12,010 nt of DNA from Phlegmacium glaucopus. Lineage: Eukaryota; Basidiomycota; Agaricomycetes; Agaricales; Cortinariaceae. A model generated the notes under the pieces. It was not told the DNA's origin. It was given only the letters and a program-made list of their open reading frames with translations, and searched no databases. The stretch is from NCBI GenBank assembly GCA_015039465.1, contig MU130695.1:1-12010 (forward strand). Reading direction: 5' to 3'. The position numbers and the translations under genes are program-made. Shown piece by piece: positions 1 through 8,890 of the stretch; positions within the stretch are counted from its first letter, which is position 1; each line of letters begins with the position of its first letter.

Positions 1-317
1 ATCTCAGTGGAATTCCAGTGAATTCCTCCCTTAAGTTCGCTTTTCTTGCCCCTTACTGTCAATCTATCCCCTATCCCTCAACCGCTATAGTCTTACTGAA
101 GACTCTCTCTTGCTCATCCTCATCCTCGTCTTATACCTCATTCATCTTCCAAGACCTTCATCCTCCTCCTTCTCTTCTCTATTCTTTCCTCTAACCTCTG
201 TGTGTTAAAAGTCAAGGTTATACCTTCCCTAAACGAACGACAGGGAGTCTCTTGACCTAAGGTCTGGTCCACTGCTCTCTGGTTGGTGTTTATATACAAC
301 AACAACAACGATTTATA
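1..317 (+). mobile_element. 3' part of a Ty3/Gypsy LTR (downstream of TATA, through U5), cut by the window edge
   Basis: This stretch recurs as an ordinary reverse complement at 11494-11801 and as a non-reversed complement at about 3432-3749, which makes it a dispersed LTR. It begins some 60 bases downstream of the place where other copies carry TATAAATA. It is pyrimidine-rich (many CTTC, CCTC and TCC runs) and ends in an ACAACAACAACAACGATTTA-type tail. The 3' edge is set at 317 because three contexts (here, 3749/3750 and 6417/6418) share sequence up to ...CGATTTATA and then diverge within a few bases. The 5' part lies outside the window. No clear primer-binding site (a TGG-initial tRNA complement) follows the LTR. 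The edge is accurate to a few bases. Confidence 0.85.
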
Positions 318-2426
318 ACGGTTTCTGTGAGTTCAAAGGTTGAAAACCCTTCCAATACTATTCCGGAACCTCTTTCTGATATCCCTTTTGTTCCCAAACC
401 ATTGACTGCTCCTAAAATTTCCTTAGTGTCTGCTGCAGCTTTCATGAGGTCCATTTGTTCCAAAGGAGCCCAATGCTATTTCATTTCCGTTCATGATCCA
501 GTCGAGGCCGCTGGTCATTCCGCCGCAGCCTCCGCCACACCTTCCAATTCTGACCTGGACGGTGTTCCGGAAATATATCACGAATTTTTGGATGTCTTTT
601 CAAAGGGCAAAGCTAACACCCTAGCAGCTCATCGAGAGTATGACTTAAAAATTGAAATTGATGAGTCTGCAAAACCCCCTTTGGGTCCGATTTATCCCCT
701 TTCCAAATCTGAGTTAGGAACACTCTGAGAATTCATCGATGAGCACCTACACATGGGTTTCATCCACCCCTCTAAGTCTCCTTTTGGAGCACCTGTCCTG
801 TTTATCAAGAAGAAGGACAGGTCCCTCCGGCTTTGCATCAACTTCTGAAAACTCAATGCCATCACTCGGAAAGACAAGTATCCCTTACCCCTTGTTTCCG
901 ACTTACTTGATGCTCCCCCCAAATCCGGAATATTCACTAAAATCAATTTAAAGCATGCCTACGATCTCATCCAGATTGCTGCCGGAGACGAATGGAAGAC
1001 TGCTTTCCGTACCTGCTATGGCTCCTTCAAATGGCTTGTCATGCCATTTGGACTTACCAATGCCCCTGGCGGTTTCCAAAGATTCCTTAACACTATTTTT
1101 GCTGACCTTTTAGATGTGTTTGTAATCATCTATCTGGACAACATCCTCATTTTCTCCATCAACAAAAAAGATCACATCAAACATGTCTCCGAAGTCCTCC
1201 AACGGCTTCAAGATGATAATCTCTTCACCAATGGTAAGAAATGTGTTTTCCACTCTGATTCCATTGAGTACCTGGGTCACATGATTGATCCTGATGGCCT
1301 TTCTATGGATCCGGAAAAAGTCCAAGTCATTCAAGACTGGCAAGAACTTCGGAAAGTCAAAGATGTTCAGTCCTTCCTTGGTTTTGCTAACTTCTACAGG
1401 CGTTTCATCCACAACTACTCTGATATTGTGGTTCTGTTGACTCATCTCACCAGGAAAAATATTCCGTGGGTTTTTGATGACAGTTGCTGCCTCGCTTTTA
1501 AGACTCTCAAGGAGGCTTTTATTTCCGCTCCGGTGTTAACACATTGGAAGCCTAACTGTCCTATCATTGTTGAAACTGACGCATCCAATTACGCTTTAGC
1601 AGCTATCCTTTCCATCCGTGATTCTGATGGAGAAATCCATCCCATTGCATATCGTTCTCGTACCTTCTCCGGTGCAGAATTGAATTACGACGTTCACAAT
1701 AAGGAACTCCTTGCCATTTTCAAAGCTTTCAAAGCTTGGCATCACTACCTTGAAGGTGCTAGTTTCCCAATTGATGTGGTTACTGACCATAAAAATCTAG
1801 AGTACTTTGCAACCACCAAAATCTTATCCCAGCGTCAAGCCCGGTGGTCCAAGTACCTTTCCGCATTCAACATGGTTATTAGATTTTGCCCAGGCCACCC
1901 CGGAACAAAGCTGGATGCACTGACTTGTTGTCCTGACCTCTATCTAAAGGAGGGAGGGAAAGATTACGGTGAAGTCAATCCACACAATTTTAAACCTATC
2001 TTTTCTTCCAAGCAACTTTCCACTTCACTCCGAGCTACTTCCTTACTTCCCACTGTACTCCGTGGTATCTTTACCATGGATGTTGAAGAGCTCAACAAGG
2101 GGATCCTTTCTGCTCTTTCCACGGATCCCCTTGCACAGTCCTACTTATCGGATATCAATAATCCGAAGAATGTTAGATGGTCAAAGGACTCTTCTGGATT
2201 CATCCGGATTGATCAACAGATCTATGTTCCAGATTCCGGAGATCTTCGTCTCCATGTCCTTTGTTATTATCATGACCATCCTGTCTCCGGACTTTTCGGT
2301 GTCAATAGGACTCTTGCAGTTATCCATCAAGAGTACACTTGGCCCAGTATTTGTGTTTTTGTCACTGATTATTGTAGGACTTGCACAACCTGTTCTCGGT
2401 CCAAAGCCAAACATCATAAACCATAC
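318..2426 (+). pseudogene. Ty3/Gypsy pol fragment: protease-RT linker, reverse transcriptase, RNase H, integrase zinc finger (decayed)
   Basis: One frame (codons starting at multiples of 3) reads through a typical fungal Gypsy polyprotein, broken by TGA at 726-728 and 846-848; both sit where the family has Arg. The order is: linker (SAAAFMRS, YHEFLDVFSKGKA), RT palm ([33 protein letters not shown] at 1041), RNase H (VETDAS, KELLAIF and VVTDH give the D-E-D set at about 1578, 1704 and 1785), then an integrase zinc-finger region (HDHPVSG, CRTCTTC). RT is catalytically dead: the motif A Asp is Asn (AAT 945-947), and the YLDD box reads YLDN (AAC 1140-1142). The family DALTRR motif reads DALTCC, and GHFG reads GLFG. 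Gag and the protease core are absent, because the LTR abuts the linker. Coding similarity stops at 2426, just before the integrase core, at an A-run. The Lys-rich 'tail' encoded after 2426 is not real. Confidence 0.93.
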
Positions 2427-2451
2427 AAAAAAAAAAAAAAAAAAAAAAAAA
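2427..2451 (+). repeat. 25-base A homopolymer at the pol / polarity-flipped block junction
   Basis: An uninterrupted run of 25 A separates pol (to 2426) from the block of wrong polarity (from 2452). The matching pol copy continues straight into the integrase core with no A-run, so the run was added or filled in here. It could be a contig-end or gap-fill artefact, or a real homopolymer. Its position exactly at the junction favours the artefact. Confidence 0.9.
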
Positions 2452-3749
2452 TTCGCCTGAAACTTAAACGAATGGATAAAACCTTCGCCGGGACTTAGCG
2501 CAAGGACCAGTTGTTTTGGTAAGCAAGTTGCTATTGTAGGAGTAGCGAGTAGTATAGGAGTTACAGAAGGTGATACGAGAGATAGTAAATGTGATAGCTG
2601 TACGAGGAATTGTAGATGGTAGGCAAACAGGGAACCGATCACTAGGTTGTTTCGCTAGTTAGATGATAAGCGTAGCCAGTAGCCGAGCGCAAACTAGCAT
2701 AGAAACCAGGTAGTAAAGTTCTTGCCGGGGAAATACCTGTGTAGTTGATGTAGAGGGTAATACATTTTCCGAAACAGTAGCAACAACACCGATACCTGGG
2801 TGTTCAGAAGGGGAGTCGATAGATAGAACGGTAATGTTGCGAGGATCTAGTGTGAGTCAGGGGATAGGAGTGAGTAGATGGAGAATAGAATAGTAAGTGA
2901 CGGTTTTGGTAGTAAGTGTGCCATGGACTTCGGAAGGGTGGGAGAAATACTGTTAAATCCTTCAGGTCCTCCTAGTGTTGATTCGTCCTTAACGTCTACT
3001 TAGTCGTCGTCTCCTAATAAGAGCGTCACACAGTTCACAATAGTTCCGACGCGCTGTACCCTGGTACCCGTTCATCACAAAAAGAGCCCTTGTTCCGACG
3101 CGGAAAGTTCACAACTGAGTCCTGGAAAGTGTAAAAACTGTACTGGTGTGCGGATACCTCAGCTATATAAAAACGATAACCTGATACATGTGACGGAAGG
3201 AAAGAAAAGAGAGCGTGAAACTGTGAAATGTCTAAAAAAATAACAAGGAAGAAGAAAAGGTAACAAGACAAGAAGAGCGTCGACAGGAGAGAAGTAGTAA
3301 GAAGGAAACTGTCGTGCATGAAAGAAAGAAAAAATAACAAGATGTATCGGAGTAGGAATCTCATATTTATGACGAGAAAACATGGTCCTATCCATCAATT
3401 CAAGTTAAGTAAGAATGGGGGGTGAAAGTAGTAGAGTCACCTTAAGGTCACTTAAGGAGGGAGTTCAAGCGAAAAGAGACGGGGATTGACAGTTAGATAG
3501 GGGATAGGGAGTTGGCGATATCAGAATGACTTCTGAGAGAGAACGAGTAGGAGTAGGAGCAGAATATGGAGTAAGTAGAAGGTTCTGGAAGTAGGAGGAG
3601 GAAGAGAAGAGATAAGAAAGGAGATTGGAGACACACTATTTTCAGTTCCAATATGGAAGGGATTTGCTTGCTGTCCCTCAGAGAACTGGATTCCAGACCA
3701 GGTGACGAGAGACCAACCACAAATATATGTTGTTGTTGTTGCTAAATAT
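2452..3749. mobile_element. Nearly complete LTR (U3-R-U5) inside the flipped block
   Basis: Read as complement in the same direction, this matches the plus-strand LTR from 10183 up to its truncation near 11080, and then matches 1-317. Adding the first ~66 bases seen at 10117-10182 gives an LTR of about 1.36 kb, long for Gypsy. Other copies start TGTCGCACACC (7223 minus) or TATCGCGCACC (10117), and the end is ...CGATTTATA. U3 contains a frame of about 129 codons (complement of 2562-2951). A TATAAATA core promoter lies at 3363-3370. A pyrimidine-rich R-U5 follows. Confidence 0.85.
3363..3370. promoter_or_regulatory. LTR TATA box (as complement)
   Basis: The complement reads TATAAATA, in the same LTR position as the minus-strand TATAAATA at 11871-11878. 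The plus-strand LTR is disrupted at this point (TGTAATAG near 11077). It is the likely core promoter of the element; the transcription start cannot be read from sequence alone. Confidence 0.6.
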
Positions 3750-6417
3750 TGCAAACAAAGACACTCAAGTTTCCAACTTTTGGGAAGGTTATGATAAGGC
3801 CTTGGAGAAAGACTATAGGGAAAACAAGGGTTTGGTAACTGGCGAGGATTTTAAAGGAATCACAGACGACGTCGAAAGTACTCCAGGTAAACAAGGTTTC
3901 CTCGGGTTACGATAAGGTAAAGGCAAGTACTAGGTCAGCTCCGACGACCAGTAAGGCGGCGTCGGAGGCGGTGTGGAAGGTTAAGACTGGACCTGCCACA
4001 AGGCCTTTATATAGTGCTTAAAAACCTACAGAAAAGTTTCCCGTTTCGATTGTGGGATCGTCGAGTAGCTCTCATACTGAATTTTTAACTTTAACTACTC
4101 AGACGTTTTGGGGGAAACCCAGGCTAAATAGGGGAAAGGTTTAGACTCAATCCTTGTGAGACTCTTAAGTAGCTACTCGTGGATTTGTACCCAAAGTAGG
4201 TGGGGAGATTCAGAGGAAAGCCTCGTGGACAGGACAAATAGTTCTTCTTCCTGTCCAGGGAGGCCGAAACGTAGTTGAAGACTTTTGAGTTACGGTAGTG
4301 AGCCTTTCTGTTCATAGGGAATGGGGAACAAAGGCTGAATGAACTACGAGGGGGGTTTAGGCCTTATAAGTGATTTTAGTTAAATTTCGTACGGATGCTA
4401 GAGTAGGTCTAACGACGGCCTCTGCTTACCTTCTGACGAAAGGCATGGACGATACCGAGGAAGTTTACCGAACAGTACGGTAAACCTGAATGGTTACGGG
4501 GACCGCCAAAGGTTTCTAAGGAATTGTGATAAAAACGACTGGAAAATCTACACAAACATTAGTAGATAGACCTGTTGTAGGAGTAAAAGAGGTAGTTGTT
4601 TTTTCTAGTGTAGTTTGTACAGAGGCTTCAGGAGGTTGCCGAAGTTCTATTATTAGAGAAGTGGTTACCATTCTTTACACAAAAGGTGAGACTAAGGTAA
4701 CTCATGGACCCAGTGTACTAACTAGGACTACCGGAAAGATACCTAGGCCTTTTTCAGGTTCAGTAAGTTCTGACCGTTCTTGGAGCCTTTCAGTTTCTAC
4801 AAGTCAGGAAGGAACCAAAACGATTGAAGATGTCCGCAAAGTAGGTGTTGATGAGGCTATAACACCAAGACAACTGAGTAGAGTGGTCCTTTTTATAAGG
4901 CACCCAAAAACTACTGTCAACGACGGAGCGAAAATTCTGAGAGTTCCTCCGAAAATAAAGGCGAGGCCACAATTGTGTAACCTTCGGATTGACAGGATAG
5001 TAACAACTTTGACTGCGTAGGTTAATGCGAAATCGTCGATAGGAAAGGTAGGCACTAAGACTACCTCTTTAGGTAGGGTAACGTATAGCAAGAGCATGGA
5101 AAAGGCCACGTCTTAACTTAATGCTGCAAGTGTTATTCCTTGAGGAACGGTAAAAGTTTCGAAAGTTTCGAACCGTAGTGATGGAACTTCCACGATCAAA
5201 GGGTTAACTACACCAATGACTGGTATTTTTAGATCTCATGAAACGCTGGTGGTTTTAGAATAGGGTCGCAGTTCGGGCCACCAGGCTCATGGAAAGGCGT
5301 AAGTTGTACCAATAATCTAAAACGGGTCCGGTGGGGCCTTGTTTCGACCTACGTGACTGAACAACAGGACTGGAGATAGATTTCCTCCCTCCCTTTCTAA
5401 TGCCACTTCAGTTAGGTGTGTTAAAATTTGGATAGAAAAGAAGGTTCGTTGAAAGGTGAAGTGAGGCTCGATGAAGGAATGAAGGGTGACATGAGGCACC
5501 ATAGAAATGGTACCTACAACTTCTCGAGTTGTTCCCCTAGGAAAGACGAGAAAGGTGCCTAGGGGAACGTGTCAGGATGAATAGCCTATAGTTATTAGGC
5601 TTCTTACAATCTACCAGTTTCCTGAGAAGACCTAAGTAGGCCTAACTAGTTGTCTAGATACAAGGTCTAAGGCCTCTAGAAGCAGAGGTACAGGAAACAA
5701 TAATAGTACTGGTAGGACAGAGGCCTGAAAAGCCACAGTTATCCTGAGAACGTCAATAGGTAGTTCTCATGTGAACCGGGTCATAAGCACAAAAACAGTG
5801 ACTAATAACATCCTGAACGTGTTGGACAAGAGCCAGGTTTCGGTTTGTAGTATTTGGTATGCCGAATGAGGCTGTTGAGGGACAAGGTAGGACAGGGACC
5901 CTGAGGTAGAGGTACCTAAAGTAACTTGTGGAAGGCCTGAGGCTTCCAAAGTGACACCAGAATCAGTATCATCTGGCCAAGTGCTTTGTTAGGTAAAAGT
6001 AGGGGTGTATGTTGTGGTAGTGAAGGTGAGTTGAACGACTTGATAAACAGTAGGTGTACAAAAGGTTCGTGCCACAAGGCAGGGTACATTGAAGGTTAAC
6101 TCCAAGGCTCAAACATAGAGTGAAGAAGTCTAGGGAGCCTTTTCGGGAGTTGTACTTCAACGTGAAGTGGAGGCCTATGGTGGGCCTTCCACTACCAGTT
6201 TGCCTTGTGCAGTTGGTCTGGAACCTTGTTATGTAGGTGTAGATGACGTTAATAGTCGTTCTGTTGACCTCAAGTGAAGAGGACAATCGCCTTAAGAGGA
6301 TGTTGTTATGAGGCTCACGGTGATGGCCACATAGAGGTAAGAAACGGTTGTTTCCGATGTTAGGCCGATAGTGATAGGTAGGCCTCATGTTGGAGTAAAG
6401 GAGGGCAATATTTAGCA
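3750..6417. pseudogene. Second pol copy (linker, RT, RNase H, integrase zinc finger and core), in flipped polarity
   Basis: The complement in the same direction reproduces 318-2426 almost base for base and continues past the point where the first copy stops. After KHHKPY it reads into the integrase catalytic core (SMDFIEHLPDSEGF; VDRFTKQSIF; YHPEGDGQTE; YNNTPSATTGVSPFF). It has the same lesions as the first copy: both CGA-to-TGA stops, motif A Asn, and YLDN. In the integrase core the second catalytic Asp is Asn and is followed at once by a TGA (complement of 6096-6101; the family reads SDRGSEF). Coding continues to HPEYNLISSR, where an LTR is nested. The frame resumes in normal polarity at 7228. 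As with the first copy, there is no gag between LTR and linker. Confidence 0.88.
6414..6417. repeat. Target-site duplication CCGT, left copy (as complement)
   Basis: The complement reads CCGT at the pol/nested-LTR boundary, and CCGT recurs at 7224-7227 on the far side of the nested LTR. The next base differs (T versus G), so this is a 4-bp duplication, or a 5-bp one with one mutated base. Joining the two sides restores an uninterrupted integrase frame (...ISSR then AHKYIMDL...). Confidence 0.65.
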
Positions 6418-7223
6418 ACAAACACAACAATATTTTGTGGTTGGTCTCTCGTTACCTGATCAGAAATTCAGTTTTCGGAGGGACAACAAGCAAATCCCTT
6501 CCACATTGGAACTGAACATAGTGTGTCTCCATCCCTCGTTCTCATCTCCACTCCTCCTACTCCTACTTACTCCTTCTCAGAAGTCATTCTGATATCGTCA
6601 ACTGTCACCCAACTGTCATTTCCTGACTTTTTCGCTTGAGTCTCCCCAATTCCTTCTCCTACTCCTTCTTATTCTCCCTCAGAAGTCGTTCTGATATCAT
6701 TAACTGTCACCCCTATCCAACTGTCAATTTCCGTCTTTTTCGCTTGAACTCCCTCCTTAAGTGACCTTAAGGTGACTCTACTACTTTCACCCCCCATTCT
6801 TACTTAACTTGACTTGATGGATAGGACCATGTTTTCTCGTCATAAATATGGATTCCTACTCCGATACATTTTGTTATTTTTCTTTGTTTCCTCATGCGAC
6901 AGTTTCCTTCTTTCTATTTCTCTCCTGTCGACGCTCTTCTTTTCTTGTTACCTTTTCTTTTTCCTTGTTATTTTTTTAGACATTTCACAGTTTCACGCTC
7001 TCTTTTCTTTTCTTCCGTCACATGTATCAGGTTATCGTTTTTATATCGCTGAGGTATCCGCACACCAGTACAGTTTTTACACTTTCCAGGACTCAGTTGT
7101 GAACTTTCCGCGTCGGAACAAGGGCTCTTTTGTGATGAACGGGTACCAGGGTACAGCGCGATTTTCATGATGGCGACTTTTAAGCTTTCTTCTCACGCTA
7201 CCAATCAGTATTGGTGTGCGACA
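6418..7223. mobile_element. Oppositely oriented LTR nested in integrase (6418-7160 flipped polarity, 7161-7223 normal)
   Basis: The complement of 6418-7160 matches the minus-strand LTR at 11494-12010 and beyond, running from the U5 end (TATAAATCG) into U3. 7161-7223 is an ordinary reverse complement of 10117-10179, the LTR 5' end, finishing ...GTGTGCGACA. Read as one LTR, it lacks the U3 segment corresponding to roughly 10183-10768. That gap falls exactly at the polarity switch, so it may be created by the misjoin. CCGT flanks both ends, which fits a solo LTR or the remnant of a nested insertion. It contains a ~100-bp tandem duplication (6576-6748). Confidence 0.8.
6576..6748. repeat. Two-unit tandem duplication inside the nested LTR (period about 102)
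   Basis: The units at 6576-6640 and 6678-6748 share CTCAGAAGTC, TTCTGATATC, AACTGTCACCC, CCAACTGTCA and CTTTTTCGCTTGA in the same order, with substitutions and small indels. The other LTR copies (1-317, 3432-3749, 11494-11801) have a single unit. It is therefore a change private to this LTR copy. Confidence 0.75.
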
Positions 7224-7227
7224 CCGT
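7224..7227 (+). repeat. Target-site duplication CCGT, right copy
   Basis: CCGT lies immediately outside the nested LTR end (...GCGACA) and matches CCGT on the other side (complement of 6414-6417). The pol frame restarts directly after it at GCT (7228). Confidence 0.65.
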
Positions 7228-7830
7228 GCTCACAAGTACATTATGGATCTTAACGAACTCCATGAGGAACTCCAAAAAGCTATCCTCACTTCCCAGGAAC
7301 AATACCAATGTTCCGCAGACAAGTGTTGGATTCCTCCTCCGGACTTCAAGGTCAGAGATTGAGCCTTTGTCAGAGCACAATTCTTCCATATGACCAGACC
7401 TTCAAAGAAACTCTCCGAGAAGTGTCTTGGTCCGTATGAGATTATAGCTCAGGCAGGTCCTTTGTCCTGGACCCTCCATCTTCCCAACAACTTGCATGCT
7501 GTCCATCTCGTCTTCCATGTTTCTATGCTAGAGCCCTCCGTTCCAAACACTATTCCGGATCATACTCAACCTCCACCTCCTCCAGTTGTCATTGATGGAG
7601 AACAGGAATTCAAGGTCTCCGAAATTTTGGACTCTAAATTGGACAACAGACGGCGCGTATGCAAACTTCTGTACCTAGTCAAGTGGTCTGGCTATGAAGG
7701 TACTGATGAAGAAACCTCCTGGTTACCAGCTAATGAATTAGGACATGCATCCAAACTTGTTGCTGATTTCCATTTGAGCTATCTGGCTAAACCCGGTGAT
7801 GTACCTGCGGTGGGATCAGACCGCAAGTAG
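7224..7830 (+). pseudogene. 3' end of Gypsy pol: integrase C-terminal (GPY/F) domain plus chromodomain
   Basis: From 7228 one frame reads AHKYIMDLNELHEELQKA, then DFKVRD, a TGA at 7360-7362, AFVRAQFF, and MTRPSKKLSEKCLGPYEII (7390 onwards) to a TAG at 7828-7830. Counting from Met 7390, the GPY/F motif is at residues 14-16, RLPNN-type strands and VFHVSMLEP follow at about 30-50, a Pro-rich linker at 61-65, and a chromodomain at about 73-128 (EFKVSEILDSK, YLVKWSGY, EETSWLP). The chromodomain targets integration to modified histone tails in chromoviruses. Family Arg and Thr positions read Cys, Trp, His and Met (CSADKCW, FFHMTRP), as expected from CpG decay. The 5' part of the gene lies beyond the nested LTR in the flipped block. 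Confidence 0.93.
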
Positions 7831-8890
7831 TAACATAGTTTGGAGGGGTTAATGTAGATTTCCTCGATAGAATTAAAGAGAAGTTTGTGGTATTGGAATA
7901 TGCAAGAAGAGTAGACTGTGAAGATTGTGAGGTTTGTGAATGGTAACGCGGTACGTGAAGTAGCTTAAAGAATGAGACTATTGACTTTAGAACGTTGCTG
8001 CAAAGTTTATGGGATCAAAACTCTGGCTGTCTCTTGTTCACCGTGCCTCCTACTTGCTACGGATACTTAATACAAGAGTTGTAAACTAACCAGGTGCGGA
8101 TATGCGAAACAGTAATGTAAAATTGAGCTAATGCGAAGTCACATTGACCCAGTAGTTTGGTAGTGAAGAAATAGGAGACAAAGTAAAAATAAAGGTGATG
8201 AGTAAGGAGGTCAGTTGAATGACCTCCTGTTTTGAAAGAATGATAAAAATATATATGGAAAGATGAAAGAAAGTAAATGCAAAACAACACGAACCATAAT
8301 AAAACCAATGCAAAGGATGCACGGCGAGGTAAGGAATGCATATGCGAATCATGAAAGACCGTGAGATTAGATAGTGGCTGTGTGAAGATGTGGCTGCAAA
8401 GGAGCAAATATGGCTAAGTCCACTGCGGCTAGTGAGAGTTATAGATATGTTGAAGTATGAAGTATGAAGAGGAATGATAACGCTTTGGATAGTTACGAGG
8501 GTCGTAGAGGTGATGTGCAAAGGTCATGCGAGAACTATATCATGTTGTGCGAGGTGCGAAGGATGTGCGAGAACCACGAATGAGAGTGTGAATGAAGTTG
8601 GTACCCGCAAAGTATCCACATATACTGTGAAGTTGTTAAATTGCAAAAATAACCAGTTTACAAACCTAAAGGCTATATGGGTCCTATCACCGGACCTCTT
8701 CCGCTCTCTTGATTCCTTTTCCTTTCCTTCCCTTATTTTTTCCATTCCTTTCCATGTCTTCTCTGTTCAATTCCTTTCCATTATCTTACTTTTCTGTTCC
8801 ACAAAACAAAGTCAAGAAAAAGATATTTTTATAAAACACAATGAAAAGAATCAACAAGAAAAAATTATATATATACAATTTATTTTCTAT
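7831..8890. other. No recognisable gene; AT-rich intergenic or element 3' region
   Basis: The region follows the pol stop and precedes the 3' end of the minus-strand zinc-cluster gene. The open frames here (for example minus 8057-8407 and 8128-8520) have no domain and a random hydrophobic composition. A perfect hairpin sits at 8205-8228, and TGCGA-containing words recur between about 8095 and 8580. If the LTR at 10117 is the 3' LTR of the same element, this stretch would be internal to the element. Confidence 0.6.
8205..8228. repeat. Perfect 9-bp stem hairpin
   Basis: AGGAGGTCA, a 6-nt loop (GTTGAA), then TGACCTCCT. The arms are perfectly complementary, and GTTTTG follows. Function unknown; it could be a small foldback, a transposon footprint, or chance. 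Confidence 0.6.

Larger units (their letters stand above)
2452..7160. other. 4.7-kb block written as complement without reversal (equivalently, string-reversed without complement)
   Basis: Complementing each base while keeping the order turns this block into recognisable sequence. Block 3432-5861 becomes a near-identical copy of 1-2426. Block 2452-3220 becomes the LTR at about 10183-10950 (plus). Block 6436-7160 becomes the text of about 11512-12010 and beyond. The offset to the first copy is nearly constant (3432, then 3435 after a 3-nt indel near 320), so the match runs for kilobases and is not chance. Neither strand of the text as given has coding sense, while its complement read in the same direction encodes pol. 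Normal DNA duplication, inversion or transposition cannot produce parallel-strand complementarity. At 7160/7161, string reversal makes the LTR run seamlessly into 7161 onwards. I therefore treat the block as an assembly or file-handling error. Confidence 0.93.

Noticed and set aside
1110..1445. Minus-strand 111-aa ORF opposite RT
   Set aside because: Shadow of the RT frame on the opposite strand.
2427..2451. Poly-A tail of a LINE or processed transcript
   Set aside because: No LINE protein, no target-site duplication and no polyadenylation signal before it; the run coincides with the polarity fault.
3035..3398. Minus-strand hydrophobic ORFs (109 and 79 aa), and the similar plus-strand ORF at 6814-7170
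   Set aside because: Both are LTR U3 sequence in wrong polarity; the hydrophobicity comes from T-rich repeat sequence. They resemble each other only because the two LTRs in the block are inverted repeats.
4526..5020. 164-codon plus-strand ORF in the flipped block
   Set aside because: It lies over the wrong-polarity image of RT and RNase H; the same-direction complement encodes the real protein family.
8057..8520. Minus-strand ORFs of 116 and 130 aa
   Set aside because: Overlapping frames in AT-rich DNA with random hydrophobic composition and no motif or intron support.
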